This document shows, piece after piece, positions 16,890-29,744 of a stretch of DNA of 64,000 nt (positions are counted from its first letter, which is position 1; every line of letters begins with the position of its first letter). Both the position numbers and the translations under genes were made by a program. The notes beneath the pieces were generated by a model. The model was given only the letters and a program-made list of their open reading frames with translations, made no database searches and was not told the DNA's origin. The stretch comes from JAXDMK01 sp963765955 (lineage in GTDB: Bacteria; Actinomycetota; Acidimicrobiia; Acidimicrobiales; AC-14): NCBI GenBank assembly GCA_963765955.1, contig CAVXYA010000002.1, forward strand, positions 930,001-994,000, read 5' to 3'.

Positions 16890-18027
16890 TCGTCGGGGCA
16901 CCTCTCGTCGGGCTCGTCTGACCGCCCACCCGGCGGCGGATGGACTCCACCGAGTGAGCCAGCGCCACCAGGCCATCCTCGTTCGCCGGCCGTCCCCCCG
17001 CCAGCACGGCCAGGACCTCCTCGGCGGTGGCGTCCCCCGACGAGGCGGAGGCGGCCACCGCCTCGGCCACCACCTCGGCCGGCGTGGCCGGGGGCAGCCC
17101 CAGCCGCTCGGCCAGCCATCGGCGCAGGTCGTCGCGCAGCACCGAGGCCGCCTGCTCCCGGCCCTTGGCCCTTTGCAGCAGCTCCCCCACCGCCACCACC
17201 AGCTCCGACCCCGCCAGCTGCACCGGCTGGGGCTCGAGCACGGGCCGCCCGAGGCGGCGGGACCGCCACATCACCAGCACCCCGAAGGCGACCGCCAGCT
17301 GCACCACCCCCAGCTCCACCCGGCGGTCGACGAGGTCGAGTAGGCCCTTGTCGCCCTCCCCCGGCGCCGGCGGCCGGAGGACCACCACCCGTTCCGAGCG
17401 GGTGGGAGCCAGCAGGGTCGTCGCCAGCAAGCCGTTGTCGGCGTCGTCGAGGCCGCCGTTGGTGAGGAAGCCCGCCCCCCCGATGGCCACGACGGTGCCC
17501 TCGCCGGCGGGGACGACCACCAGCCAGGCCCCCTCGCCGCCGCTCGAGAAACAGCCGGTGGCGCCGTCGGGCACCTCCTGCAGGACGGCGCCGGGGACGT
17601 CGACCCGCTCCACCCGGCGGAGGGCGGGGACGTCGCAGCCCCGCCGCAGCTCGGGTTCGAGGAACAGCACCTCGGCGGTGTCGACGGGGACCACCGGGCT
17701 CAGGGGCGACGACACGTCGGTGACCACCAGGGTGCCGCCGTCCTCGACCCACTTGGCGATGTCGCCGCGGATGGCGTCGTCGAGGCCGTCGACCAGGAGG
17801 AGGGCGGTGGTGGTCGAGGGGCCGGGCGGCTCCGACTGCACCGACACCTCGGCCCCCAGGAGGCGGAGGGTGTCGACCAGGGCCTTGGTGCCGGTGGGCC
17901 CGGTCGACGACGGGTCGAGGCGCGGCCCCTCGTCGGGCGGGGCGCCGCCCACCACGCCCACCAGCAGCATGGCCGCCACTACCGCCACCCACGGCCACCA
18001 CGACCGCACCCGGTCGCGGGTGATCAC
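16867..18027 (-). CDS. DUF4350 domain membrane protein
   Basis: The 386-aa protein has an N-terminal helix (SWWPWVAVVAAMLLVGVVGG). A GATase-like extracytoplasmic DUF4350 region follows (TGTKALVDTLRLLGAEVSVQ, LLLVDGLDDAIRGDIAKWVEDGGTLVVTD, GGAGFLTNGGLDDADNGLLA), then a second helix (VVQLAVAFGVLVMW) and a cytosolic helical tail. It lies between DUF4129 and moxR in the usual order. GTG 18027 overlaps the DUF4129 stop (GTGA). Its biochemical role is unknown. Confidence 0.87.
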
Positions 18028-18713
18028 CGGCCCACCCCCGCCAGCACCTCGTCGGCCAGGCCCCGGAAGTGGGCCGCCTCCTCCTGCCCCGTCGGCCAGT
18101 CGCCGTACCAGGCCCGTTCGAAGAGCTCGGTGGCGCCGGCGAAGAGGCCGGCCACCGACGGCGCCGCGCCCGCCACCTCGGCCCGGTACTCGCCGGCGGT
18201 GCGACCCGCCACCTCCTCCACCAGCCCCCGATCGGCCAGCTCGGCCACCAGCGCCCGGTAGCGGCACCGCAGGGCCAGCCGCCACTGCCCGGCCCGCTCG
18301 GCCGCCTCGGCCTCGGCCCGCCATTGGGCAGCCCCCCGGCGGCCGACAGCCACCGACGGCACCGCTCGGCCCGGGTCCCGGGTCACGCCCCGGGAGAAGC
18401 GGACGGCGACGAACCCGATGGCCAGGATCGCCACCGCCAGGATCGTCCAGGCGATCACCGTGCCCCGCCCACCGTCGAGCAGCGCTCCCAGGGCCCGCTC
18501 GAGGGCGTCGACCGCTGCCTGCCGCAGCCGTTGGAGGAGCCCCGGCCCCGGGCGCTGGAACTCCTCCCGGGCCAGCACCTCCCGGACGGCGTCGCGCAGC
18601 TCGTCGGGCGTCCGTTGGGGCGGGCGCAGGTCGGCGGTGCCGGCGGCGGCCCGGGTCGCCAGCCCGGCCGCAACCCCGATCGCTCCCGCCGCCCCGCTAG
18701 CGGCGACCGTCAC
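18024..18713 (-). CDS. DUF4129 domain membrane protein
   Basis: The 229-aa protein has an N-terminal hydrophobic segment, DELRDAVREVLAREEFQRPG, a second helix IAWTILAVAILAIGFVAVRF, then the DUF4129 signature WRLALRCRYRALVAELADRGL, TAGEYRAEVAGAAPSVAGLFAGATELFERAWYGDWP. DUF4129 is found beside transglutaminase/DUF58/MoxR genes and may act in envelope protein processing, which is inference. GTG 18713 overlaps the upstream stop by 17 bases. Confidence 0.88.
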   Translation of the reverse strand: MTVAASGAAGAIGVAAGLATRAAAGTADLRPPQRTPDELRDAVREVLAREEFQRPGPGLLQRLRQAAVDALERALGALLDGGRGTVIAWTILAVAILAIGFVAVRFSRGVTRDPGRAVPSVAVGRRGAAQWRAEAEAAERAGQWRLALRCRYRALVAELADRGLVEEVAGRTAGEYRAEVAGAAPSVAGLFAGATELFERAWYGDWPTGQEEAAHFRGLADEVLAGVGR

Positions 18714-19749
18714 CGCGGGCGAGGTCGGCGGCCATGATCTGCAAGTCGAGGCCCTCCTGGCGGATACGGCCGTCGTAGTACACGAGGGTGGCGATGATGG
18801 CCACCAGGGGCGTGGACACCAACCCGCTCAGGATGCTCCCCGCGGCCAGCAGGATCCAGCCCCACCGCAGCCCCACCACGAAGGCCATCATCGTCGGGAC
18901 GGTGCTCAGCGCCGAGCCCACGAAGCTGGCCATCAGGCCCGACAGCAGGACGATCCCGAGCACCGGCCAGAGGCGGGGCTTGACCAGCCGGAACGACCGC
19001 CGCATGGCTTGCAGCGGACCCAGCCCCTCGACCGCGATGGCCGGCGCCACGGCCACGGAGAGGGCCATCACCAGGAGGCCGGGCAGGACGCACAGCAGGA
19101 ACCCGATCCCCTCCAGCAGGTGGACGAGGATCCAGGCCACGATGAACGCCCACCACTTCGACCGCACCGCCCGCAGGGCCTGGCCGGCGGTCATCCGCTC
19201 ACCCAGGTAGGCCGCCGACACGATCCGGCTCACGGCTCCGGCAACGAACGGCATGATCAGCACGGTGGCCGCCAGTCCCACGAGGGTGGCCCAGCCCTGG
19301 CCGGTGCTCCCCGAGTCGAGGGCCGACTCGGCGGTCGACGGGTCGGTGATGAAGTCGATGAACCCGGACCCGCCCAGGTAGCCGCGCTGGAGGAAGGCGG
19401 CCACCAGCTGCACGGGGACGACGAAGGCGGCCGTGACCAACACGATGGTGCGGGCCTCGGCCTTGAACAGGTTGAACGCCCCGTCGAGGATGTCGGCGAG
19501 CGTCATCGGGTGCAGGGGCAGGGGGCCGGTCCGGGCGCTGCCTCCCTTGGGCTGGGGCGGGTACCCGTAGCCGTAGCCGGCCCCGTATCCGGGCGGCGGG
19601 GGATACCCCGGCGGACCGGAACCGGGCGGCGGATGCGGTGGCGTTGCTCCCGCGGCGGGATCCCACCCCGGCCAACCGCCGCCGGCAGTGCCGCCGTCGC
19701 CACCGGCGCCCGGCGGCTCCATCGGTGCCCACTCCGGCCGGTCCGCCAC
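18697..19749 (-). CDS. Polytopic membrane protein (GPDPase-membrane-domain-like)
   Basis: The 350-aa protein begins with ~75 residues of Pro/Gly/Tyr-rich disordered sequence (PPGYPPPPGYGAGYGYGYPP), then MTLADILDGAFNLFKAEART and about six helices (IVLVTAAFVVPVQLVAAFLQ, LVGLAATVLIMPFVAGAVSR, IVAWILVHLLEGIGFLLCVL and others). The DGAFNLFK start and the MRRSFRLVKPRLWPVLGIVL motif match the membrane domain often labelled glycerophosphoryl diester phosphodiesterase membrane domain. No catalytic GDPD domain is attached. It heads the DUF4129-DUF4350-moxR-DUF58 operon. GTG 19749 lies 6 nt after TAGCCT. Confidence 0.82.
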   Translation of the reverse strand: MADRPEWAPMEPPGAGGDGGTAGGGWPGWDPAAGATPPHPPPGSGPPGYPPPPGYGAGYGYGYPPQPKGGSARTGPLPLHPMTLADILDGAFNLFKAEARTIVLVTAAFVVPVQLVAAFLQRGYLGGSGFIDFITDPSTAESALDSGSTGQGWATLVGLAATVLIMPFVAGAVSRIVSAAYLGERMTAGQALRAVRSKWWAFIVAWILVHLLEGIGFLLCVLPGLLVMALSVAVAPAIAVEGLGPLQAMRRSFRLVKPRLWPVLGIVLLSGLMASFVGSALSTVPTMMAFVVGLRWGWILLAAGSILSGLVSTPLVAIIATLVYYDGRIRQEGLDLQIMAADLARGDGRR

Positions 19750-19755
19750 CGCGCC

Positions 19756-19761
19756 AGGCTA
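19756..19761 (-). promoter_or_regulatory. -10 box TAGCCT heading the moxR cluster
   Basis: TAGCCT on the minus strand ends 6 nt before GTG 19749 and probably drives the five-gene unit down to the DUF58 gene. Confidence 0.5.
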
Positions 19762-19814
19762 CGTGGCCGCCGTCGGTCGGCGGACGGCGGCTGCGACGAC
19801 GGCGGCTGGGCCGT

Positions 19815-19838
19815 CATACGACATATCATGTGTGTATG
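19815..19838 (+). promoter_or_regulatory. Dyad operator over the -10 and start codon of the MazE-like gene
   Basis: CATAC (19815-19819) and GTATG (19834-19838) flank ACAT-ATC-ATGT (19821-19831), an AT-rich dyad in very GC-rich surroundings. The -10 TATCAT (19824-19829) lies inside and ends 6 nt before ATG 19836. This is the layout of an autoregulated antitoxin promoter. Confidence 0.6.
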
Positions 19839-20103
19839 ACGATGCTCAGCTTCCGCGTCGACGAGGAGGACGCCCGGCAGGCCCAGATGTGGGCCGAGCG
19901 ACTCGGTGTCGACCGTTCCCAGCTACTGCGGGAGGCCCTCCGCCGCCACCTCCTCCGCCTGGCCAACGAGACCGACGCCCAGCACCTGGGTGGAGCAGCC
20001 ACTGGACGAGGGCGAGCGGGCCCTGTCGCAGATCGCCGACTGGGGCCCCGCCGAGGACTGGTCCGACTGGGCCGACGCCCCGGAGGACCATGCAACGGGG
20101 TGA
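19836..20103 (+). CDS. MazE/CopG-like antitoxin, reading frame broken at 19988-19990
   Basis: The first frame reads MTMLSFRVDEEDARQAQMWAERLGVDRSQLLREALRRHLL, a ribbon-helix-helix DNA-binding domain, then ...NETDAQHL. From there the sense continues one base on as VEQPLDEGERALSQIADWGP AEDWSDWADAPEDHATG, an acidic antitoxin tail rich in Trp and Asp, ending at TGA 20101-20103 just inside the toxin gene. Removing one G from the GGG at 19988-19990 joins both parts into an ~88-aa protein. The tail overlaps the mazF start by 14 bases, as expected for a true pair. Confidence 0.78.
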
Positions 20104-20398
20104 GGTCTGGTTTGCGACAACCCCCGGCGGCGATCGACCGGTGTTGGTGCTCACCCGGGACCCGGTCGCCGACCGGATCGGCTCGGTGGTGGTCGCCGCC
20201 CTCACCCGCACCCGGCGGGGTTTGGTCTCCGAGCTCGACCTCACAAAGGAAGCCGACGGAGTACCCACCGACTGCGTGGTCAACTTCGACAACCTGCACA
20301 CCATTGCCCGCCACTCGTTCCGGCGGCTGGTGACGACGTTGTCTCCCGCCCGCATGGCGCAGGCCTGCCGCACCCTCGCCGCCGCCACCGGCTGCTGA
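20090..20398 (+). CDS. MazF/PemK family mRNA interferase toxin
   Basis: The 102-aa protein begins MQRGEVWFATTPGGDRPVLV and continues LTRDPVADRIGSVVVAALTR, ELDLTKEADGVPTDCVVNFDNLHTIARHSF. The RGEVWF start, the R-P-V strand and the CVVNFDNLHT motif are the MazF/PemK hallmarks. Such toxins cleave mRNA at short sequences. The start lies within the end of the antitoxin gene. Residue count is slightly short compared with the usual 105-115. Confidence 0.88.
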   Translation: MQRGEVWFATTPGGDRPVLVLTRDPVADRIGSVVVAALTRTRRGLVSELDLTKEADGVPTDCVVNFDNLHTIARHSFRRLVTTLSPARMAQACRTLAAATGC

Positions 20399-20429
20399 CC
20401 CGCGCCGCGGCCGGCGGCGCCCGCGCTGG

Positions 20430-20468
20430 TAGGTTCCGAACGATCGCCGGATCGCCGGATCGGCGAGA
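20430..20468. promoter_or_regulatory. Possible promoter and tandem GATCGCCG repeats upstream of the MBL gene
   Basis: TAGGTT (20430-20435) is a -10 candidate. It is followed by GATCGCCG GATCGCCG GATCGGCG (20442-20465), a short tandem repeat whose last copies form the palindrome CGCCGGATCGGCG with one offset. It would lie in a ~65-nt 5' leader. Confidence 0.3.
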
Positions 20469-20506
20469 CAAACGTGTAGCGGACGACGGGGCGAAGGGGG
20501 TCCACG

Positions 20507-22051
20507 CTGGAGGCCTGCCGGCTCAAGATCGATCTGGCCAACGTCTACGCCACCGCCGACAACCGGTGGATCACCACCCTGGCGTGGGGCGACCGGGTGA
20601 TCGTCGTCGACGACACGCCTGCGGACCGGATCGTCGTCCGCCACCCGTACTCGAGGCGGGGGGCGGGCGAGCCTCTCGATCCGAAGGAGAGGCTGGCCTA
20701 CATCAACAAGCGCAGGAAAGGTGCCGGCCCCGCGGGCCTGGTCGTCGAGGACGCGGTCTCGGCCCGGATCCTGAAGGTCGACTTCGTCGATGTCCAACAG
20801 GGCGACGCCACCGTGCTGGAGTCTCCGTCCGGCCAGGTCGTGCTGGTCGACGGGGGCGACAACCAGATGTTCGCCCGCTACCTGGCCGTCCGGTTCGCGG
20901 GTACCTCCGAGGAGTCCCCGAAGGAGATCGACTGCATCGTCGTGACCCACGGCGACGCCGATCACTTCAGCGGCCTCACCCAGATCCACCGCTCGGAGGA
21001 GCTGGAGGGCTCGGCCCGCCTGGTCATCCAGCCCCGCCGGGTCTTCCACAACGGGCTGGTGAAGCGTCCGCCGAAGACCCCGGCCAACAGGTCGGTGCCC
21101 GATCGCGAGCTGCTGGGGCACACGGTGCCCGGACCGGACGGCCGGACGGTCATCGTGGGGCTCGAGAACGACCTGCGGACGGTGCCCCTCGACCAGATGA
21201 ACCGCCCGTTCCAGGCCTGGCGGCGGGCCCTCGACGGCTACACCGCGAGGGGCGACGTGGAGATGCGGGCCCTGGCCTCGGGCGACCACGACGCCTTCGA
21301 TTTCCTCGCCGAGGACGGCGTGGAGGTGGAGGTGCTGGGCCCGCTGCGCACCAGCGTCGACACCCGCGTCGGCAAACAATCCGGCCTGCCCTTCCTGGTC
21401 ACGCCGACAGACCGGATCGGGCGGGACCCGGGGGCCAAGCCGTCGAAGTCGCTCTCCGCGTCCCACACCATCAACGGCCACTCGGTCATCCTGCGCGTCG
21501 TCTACAAGAACGTCCGCTTCCTGCTCGCCGGCGATCTCAACGAGGAGGCCGAGCACGCCCTGGTGGCCGAGGCCGAGACCGGTGGCGTCGACCTCCAGTC
21601 CGAGGTCCTCAAGGTTCCCCACCACGGCTCGGCCGACTACTTCGGCGGCTTCTTCGCCGCCGTCGCCCCCGTTGTGTCGGTGGTGTCGGCGGGCGACGAC
21701 ACGGAGGGCAAGGATTACATCCACCCCCGGGCGACCCTCATGGGTGCGCTGGGCCGCCACTCGCGCGCCGACGTCGACGAGCCGTTGGTGCTGGTCACCG
21801 AGCTGGCCGCCTTCTTCCACTTCGAGGGCCGGGTGCGACCCGACCCCTCGTTCGAGCACCCCCAGGCGACCAAGACCACCCGCCCGTTCTACGCCTTCAG
21901 CCGGGCCGCCTTCGGCATCGTCAAGGTCCGCACCGACGGCGAGCGCATGCTCGTCTACACCTACAGCGGCAACGACGACCTGAAGGAGGCCTACGCCTTC
22001 CAGGTCACGGCCGGCGGCAAGGTCGTGGCCGACAAGGTCTCCAAGGCGTAG
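20507..22051 (+). CDS. Metallo-beta-lactamase-fold hydrolase (ComEC-C-terminus-like), stand-alone
   Basis: The 514-aa protein has an N-terminal ~85-residue segment of unknown type (LEACRLKIDLANVYATADNR). An MBL domain follows: VDFVDVQQGDATVLESPSG, LVDGGDN, VTHGDADHFSGL (the HxxxDH metal motif), RFLLAGDLN, LKVPHHGSADYFGGFF and VSVVSAGDD. This matches the ComEC/Rec2 C-terminal hydrolase group, but no membrane part is present. The frame is open after a stop at 20477-20479, and the only start preserving the conserved N-terminus is CTG 20507 behind GAAGGGGG; GTG 20597 is the fallback. Substrate unknown. Confidence 0.8.
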   Translation: MEACRLKIDLANVYATADNRWITTLAWGDRVIVVDDTPADRIVVRHPYSRRGAGEPLDPKERLAYINKRRKGAGPAGLVVEDAVSARILKVDFVDVQQGDATVLESPSGQVVLVDGGDNQMFARYLAVRFAGTSEESPKEIDCIVVTHGDADHFSGLTQIHRSEELEGSARLVIQPRRVFHNGLVKRPPKTPANRSVPDRELLGHTVPGPDGRTVIVGLENDLRTVPLDQMNRPFQAWRRALDGYTARGDVEMRALASGDHDAFDFLAEDGVEVEVLGPLRTSVDTRVGKQSGLPFLVTPTDRIGRDPGAKPSKSLSASHTINGHSVILRVVYKNVRFLLAGDLNEEAEHALVAEAETGGVDLQSEVLKVPHHGSADYFGGFFAAVAPVVSVVSAGDDTEGKDYIHPRATLMGALGRHSRADVDEPLVLVTELAAFFHFEGRVRPDPSFEHPQATKTTRPFYAFSRAAFGIVKVRTDGERMLVYTYSGNDDLKEAYAFQVTAGGKVVADKVSKA

Positions 22052-22080
22052 CCCGGCGACCGTCTCCCCGGCTGCGCCCG

Positions 22081-24423
22081 TCACTGGTCGGCGGGCACCA
22101 GCCAGAGGACGGTGAGGGCGGGCAGGTCGAGGGCGAGCGACTGGTCGAGGCCGTGCCAGGGGATCTCGTCGGCGTGGTAGTGGTCGCGGTGGCCCGGTCC
22201 CCAGCCCGAGAACTCGGGGGACTGGGTGTCGAGGACCGTGCGCCACCAGCCCGTCCGGGGCGCCCCGAAGCGGTACCCGGGCCGGTCGGACCCGGACAGG
22301 TTGGCGACGCACATGAGCGCCCGCGACCCGTCAGCCGAGAAGCGGGCGAAGGAGATCACGTTCTGGTCGCCGTCGTTGGCGTCGATCCACCGGAACCCGG
22401 ACGGGTCGAAGTCGACCTCGTACAGGGCCGGCTCGTCGGCAGCCACGTGGTTCAGGCGGCGGACGAGGTGCTGCACCCCGGCGTGCTCCGGCCACTGGAG
22501 CAGGTCCCACTCCACGCTGCCCTCGTGGGCCCACTCCCGGCCCTGGGCGATCTCGCACCCCATGAAGAGGAGCTGCTTGCCCGGATGGGCCCACATCCAG
22601 GCGTAGAGCGCCCGCAGCTGGGCGAACCGCTCCGCCCCCTCGCCCGGCATCTTGTCGAGCAGGGAGCCCTTGCCGTGCACCACCTCGTCGTGCGACAGGG
22701 GCAGCACGAAGTTCTCGCTGAACGCGTACAGCAGCCCGAAGGTGAGGTGGTGGTGGTGGAAGCGGCGGTAGACGGGCGGCTTGGAGAAGTACTCGAGGGT
22801 GTCGTGCATCCAGCCCATGTTCCACTTGAAGCCGAAGCCCAGGCCGCCGAGGTAGGTCGGCCTCGACACCGCCGGCCAGGCGGTGGACTCCTCGGCGATG
22901 GTCATCGCCCCCGGATGGTGCTCGTAGACCAGCTCGTTCATCCGCCGCAGGAAGTCGACCGTCTCCAGGTTCTCCCGCCCGCCGAACTGGTTGGGCAGCC
23001 ACTCGCCCTCCTTGCGGGAGTAGTCGAGGTAGAGCATCGACGCCACCGCGTCGACCCGCAGGCCGTCGATGTGGAACTCCTCCATCCAGAACAGGGCGTT
23101 GGCCAGCAGGAAGTTGGACACCTCGTGGCGCCCGAAGTTGAACACCAGCGTCCCCCAGTCGGGGTGCTCGCCCTGGCGGGGGTCGGCGTGCTCGTAGAGG
23201 GCGGTGCCGTCGAACCGGGCCAGGGCGAAGGCGTCCTTGGGGAAGTGGGCCGGCACCCAGTCGACGATCACGCCGATGTCGCGGGCGTGGAGGGCGTCGA
23301 CCAGGAAGCGGAAGTCGTCGGGCGAGCCGAAGCGGGCGGTGGGCGCGTAGTAGCAGCTGACCTGGTAGCCCCACGACCCCGAGAAGGGGTGCTCGGCCAC
23401 GGGCATCAGCTCGACGTGGGTGAAGCCCATGTCGACCAGGTAGTCGGGCAGCCACTCGGCCATCTCCCGGTAGGTGAGCGACCGGTTCCCCTCCTCCGGC
23501 ACCCGCCGCCACGAGGCCAGGTGGAGCTCGTAGACCGACATCGGGCGGGCCATGGCGTCGGTGGCCGCCCGGCGCTCCATCCACTCCTGGTCGCCCCACG
23601 CATGGGTGCCCTCGGCGGCGATGACGGCGGCGGTGCTGGGCGGCACCTCGGTGGCGAAGGCGAAGGGGTCGGTCTTGAGGAACAGCGCCCCGTCGGCCCC
23701 CCGCAGCTCGTACTTGTAGCGGTGGCCGGCCTCGATGCCGGGGAGGAACAGCTCCCACACCCCCGAACCCCCGATCATCCGCATGGGGTGGGCCCGGCCG
23801 TTCCAGCCGTTGAAGTCGCCCACCACCCGCACCGCCTGGGCCGACGGCGCCCACACCGCGAACGACACGCCCGGCACTCCCTGGTGCTCCCGCACGTGGG
23901 CTCCCATCACCCGCCACAGGGTCTCGTGGCGGCCCTCGCCGAACAGGTAGAGGTCGAGGTCGCCCAGCGTGGGCCAGAACCGGTAGGGGTCGTCGACGAC
24001 GAACGTGCCCGACTCGTAGGTGACCTCGAGCTGGTAGGCGCCGACCTTCTCCGCGCCCGGGACGGTGGCCTCGAAGAGCCCGGCCTCGTCGACCTGGTGC
24101 ATCGGCGCCCGCCGGCCGTCGGCCATGACCACCTGCACCGCCTTGGCGTCGGGCCGCCAGGCCCGGATCACGTCGCCGTGGAGGCCGAGGAACTGGTGGG
24201 GGTTGGTGTGGCGTCCGTCGACGAGGGCCCTCACCTCGCCGGCCAGGTGCTCGGACTCCTGCTGCCCCGAGCCCGGGCCGGCCGCTGCCGCCACCGCCAC
24301 CTCGTTCGCCGCCGGCACCGCAGGCGCCTTCGAGGAGGCGGCCTTGGTCGACACCGGGGGCACCGGGGGCACCGGGGGCACCGGGATGGCGGACGGCTTC
24401 TTCGGACGGGGGCGTTCACTCAT
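22081..24423 (-). CDS. glgB: 1,4-alpha-glucan branching enzyme
   Basis: The 780-aa enzyme forms alpha-1,6 branches in glycogen-like glucan. It has N-terminal carbohydrate-binding domains (NPHQFLGLHGDVIRAWRPDA; SFAVWAPSAQAVRVVGDFNG), then the GH13 barrel with GLRVDAVASMLYLDYSR (nucleophile Asp), TIAEESTAW (acid Glu) and LPLSHDEVVHGKGSLL (third Asp). A Pro/Ala-rich extension of ~50 residues (PVPPVPPVPPVSTKAASSKA) precedes the usual start. Its ATG overlaps the maltokinase stop (ATGA), the last step of the GlgE pathway operon. Confidence 0.97.
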   Translation of the reverse strand: MSERPRPKKPSAIPVPPVPPVPPVSTKAASSKAPAVPAANEVAVAAAAGPGSGQQESEHLAGEVRALVDGRHTNPHQFLGLHGDVIRAWRPDAKAVQVVMADGRRAPMHQVDEAGLFEATVPGAEKVGAYQLEVTYESGTFVVDDPYRFWPTLGDLDLYLFGEGRHETLWRVMGAHVREHQGVPGVSFAVWAPSAQAVRVVGDFNGWNGRAHPMRMIGGSGVWELFLPGIEAGHRYKYELRGADGALFLKTDPFAFATEVPPSTAAVIAAEGTHAWGDQEWMERRAATDAMARPMSVYELHLASWRRVPEEGNRSLTYREMAEWLPDYLVDMGFTHVELMPVAEHPFSGSWGYQVSCYYAPTARFGSPDDFRFLVDALHARDIGVIVDWVPAHFPKDAFALARFDGTALYEHADPRQGEHPDWGTLVFNFGRHEVSNFLLANALFWMEEFHIDGLRVDAVASMLYLDYSRKEGEWLPNQFGGRENLETVDFLRRMNELVYEHHPGAMTIAEESTAWPAVSRPTYLGGLGFGFKWNMGWMHDTLEYFSKPPVYRRFHHHHLTFGLLYAFSENFVLPLSHDEVVHGKGSLLDKMPGEGAERFAQLRALYAWMWAHPGKQLLFMGCEIAQGREWAHEGSVEWDLLQWPEHAGVQHLVRRLNHVAADEPALYEVDFDPSGFRWIDANDGDQNVISFARFSADGSRALMCVANLSGSDRPGYRFGAPRTGWWRTVLDTQSPEFSGWGPGHRDHYHADEIPWHGLDQSLALDLPALTVLWLVPADQ

Positions 24424-25807
24424 CGCAGTCCTGCTCTCAGCCGGCTGATGGCGGCTTGGGGGATGTGGACCCAGTCGGGGCGGTGGGCCCGCTCGTAGGC
24501 CAGCTCGTAGACGGCCTTCTCCAGCTCGAAGGCGGCCAGCACGGCGTCGACCGAGGCCTGGTCGGCGGGCAGGATGCCGCCCTTGGTGGCGGCCGGCAGG
24601 TAGCCGTCGAGGAAGGCCTGGCGGTTGCGGGCCTCCCACGCCGCCGCCGGCTGCTCGAACTCGGGGCCGTCGCGCTCGGCCAGCGCCACCGCCGACGCGT
24701 AGTGCAGCGACCGCAGCATCCCAGCCACGTCTCGCAGGGGCGATGTGGGCCGTTGGCGCTCCTCCAGCGGGCGGTCGGGCTCGCCCTCGAAGTCGAGGAC
24801 GTACCAGCCGGCGTCGGTGCGCATGACCTGTCCGAGGTGGTAGTCGCCGTGGGTGCGGATGGCCGGCCCCGGTTCGGCCCGGCGCAGGTCGTCGACGATG
24901 GCGAGGGCGGAGATCACGTCCTCCAGGGCCCGCCGGGCCTGGCGCTCGATGTCGTCGGCCCACGCCGCCGCGTTCCCCTCCTCGCGTCCGAAGGCCTCGG
25001 CCAGGGCGATGTGCAGGGCGGCCGTGGTCTCCCCCAGCCGGTGGGCCTCGGCCGAGAAGTCGCCGCCGGCCTCGGCCGGGTCGGCCGGCGGCGGCGGGGC
25101 CCCGGCCACGATGACCGGCATCGACTGGGTGTCGTGCACCCCGAAGAGGTCGCGCAGCGAGGTGAGGGCCAGGGCCCACCCGTCGACGCCACCGGCCAGG
25201 AAGGGCTGGAGGAGGGCCAGGTCGTAGCCGACGCCCTCCTCGGCAGGGCTCCCCTCGACGCCCCCCTCGGTGACTGTCGACTCGGTGGCCAGCGCTTCCG
25301 CCACCCACGGGAACCCGACCCGGCTGAGGCCCGAGGTGACCTCGACCTCGGGGTTGGGACCGGGCAACAGCCGGCGGAACAGCTTGAGGATGAGGCGCTC
25401 GTCGTAGACCAGCGACGAGTTCGACTGCTCGACGCCGATGGGCCGCACCCGCTCCGCGCTCTCGTCGCCGCCGGTGACCCGCCAGAACAGGTGGAGGGCG
25501 AGGTCCGGGTCGAAGACGGCGTCGTAGGCGATGGCCCCCTCGCCGTCGACCTCGACCGGGCCGACGGTGGCGTCGTCGTGGCCCCGCAGGAAGTCGAGCT
25601 GGTCCCAGTGGTGGCGCAAACCGAGGAGCACCTGGTAGCAGTGCCCGTCGGCGTCCACCAGGAGACGGACCAGCAGGGGCCAGTCGTCGCGGAGCACCTC
25701 GGCGTGGACGACCTCGACCGACGACGGCTCCTCGACGCCGGCGTACCAGCGCTGCCGGGGCATGTGCCGGCGGAGGTCGTCGACCGAGATCGACGGCACG
25801 GGCCGGC

Positions 25808-25811
<4 letters not shown>
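24420..25811 (-). CDS. mak: Maltokinase
   Basis: The 463-aa kinase phosphorylates maltose to maltose-1-phosphate, the donor for GlgE. It has an aminoglycoside-phosphotransferase-like fold: ILKLFRRLLPGPNPEVEVTS in the N-lobe, RTHGDYHLGQVMRTDAGWYV LDFEGEPDRPLEERQRPTSP LRDVAGML as catalytic and metal loops. The PRQRWYAG start motif is typical of maltokinases. GTG 25811 overlaps the treS stop (GTGA). Confidence 0.95.
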
Positions 25812-29577
<3,766 letters not shown>

Positions 29578-29744
29578 CGTAAAGGTGTACCACCGCCGGC
29601 CGAAGTCGAATCCCGGCGCCGGTGGGCGACCGGGGCGGGCCTCCGTTCGACTGTGAAGCCCTCGTTCCTCGCGCCACCAGCCCAGGCCATCTCACCACCT
29701 TTCGTCTGGGGTCGTCCGCCCGGCCGCGGGTAGCGTGCGGGCCC
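29578..29744. promoter_or_regulatory. Divergent control region between glgE and the phosphorylase gene
   Basis: 167 bp separate the synthesis operon (minus) from the breakdown gene (plus). TAGCGT at 29731-29736 lies 8 nt before the phosphorylase ATG. On the glgE side only TACACC-like sequence is seen near the start. No clear operator dyad was found. Confidence 0.45.

Noticed and set aside
20566..24498. A 1310-codon open frame on the plus strand
   Set aside because: It is a GC-driven shadow over the MBL gene and antisense to glgB; the sequence is Gly/Arg/Val-rich with no domain.
29596..29620. tRNA-like T-loop fragment (GTCGAATCCC)
   Set aside because: No acceptor, D or anticodon stem could be paired around it.
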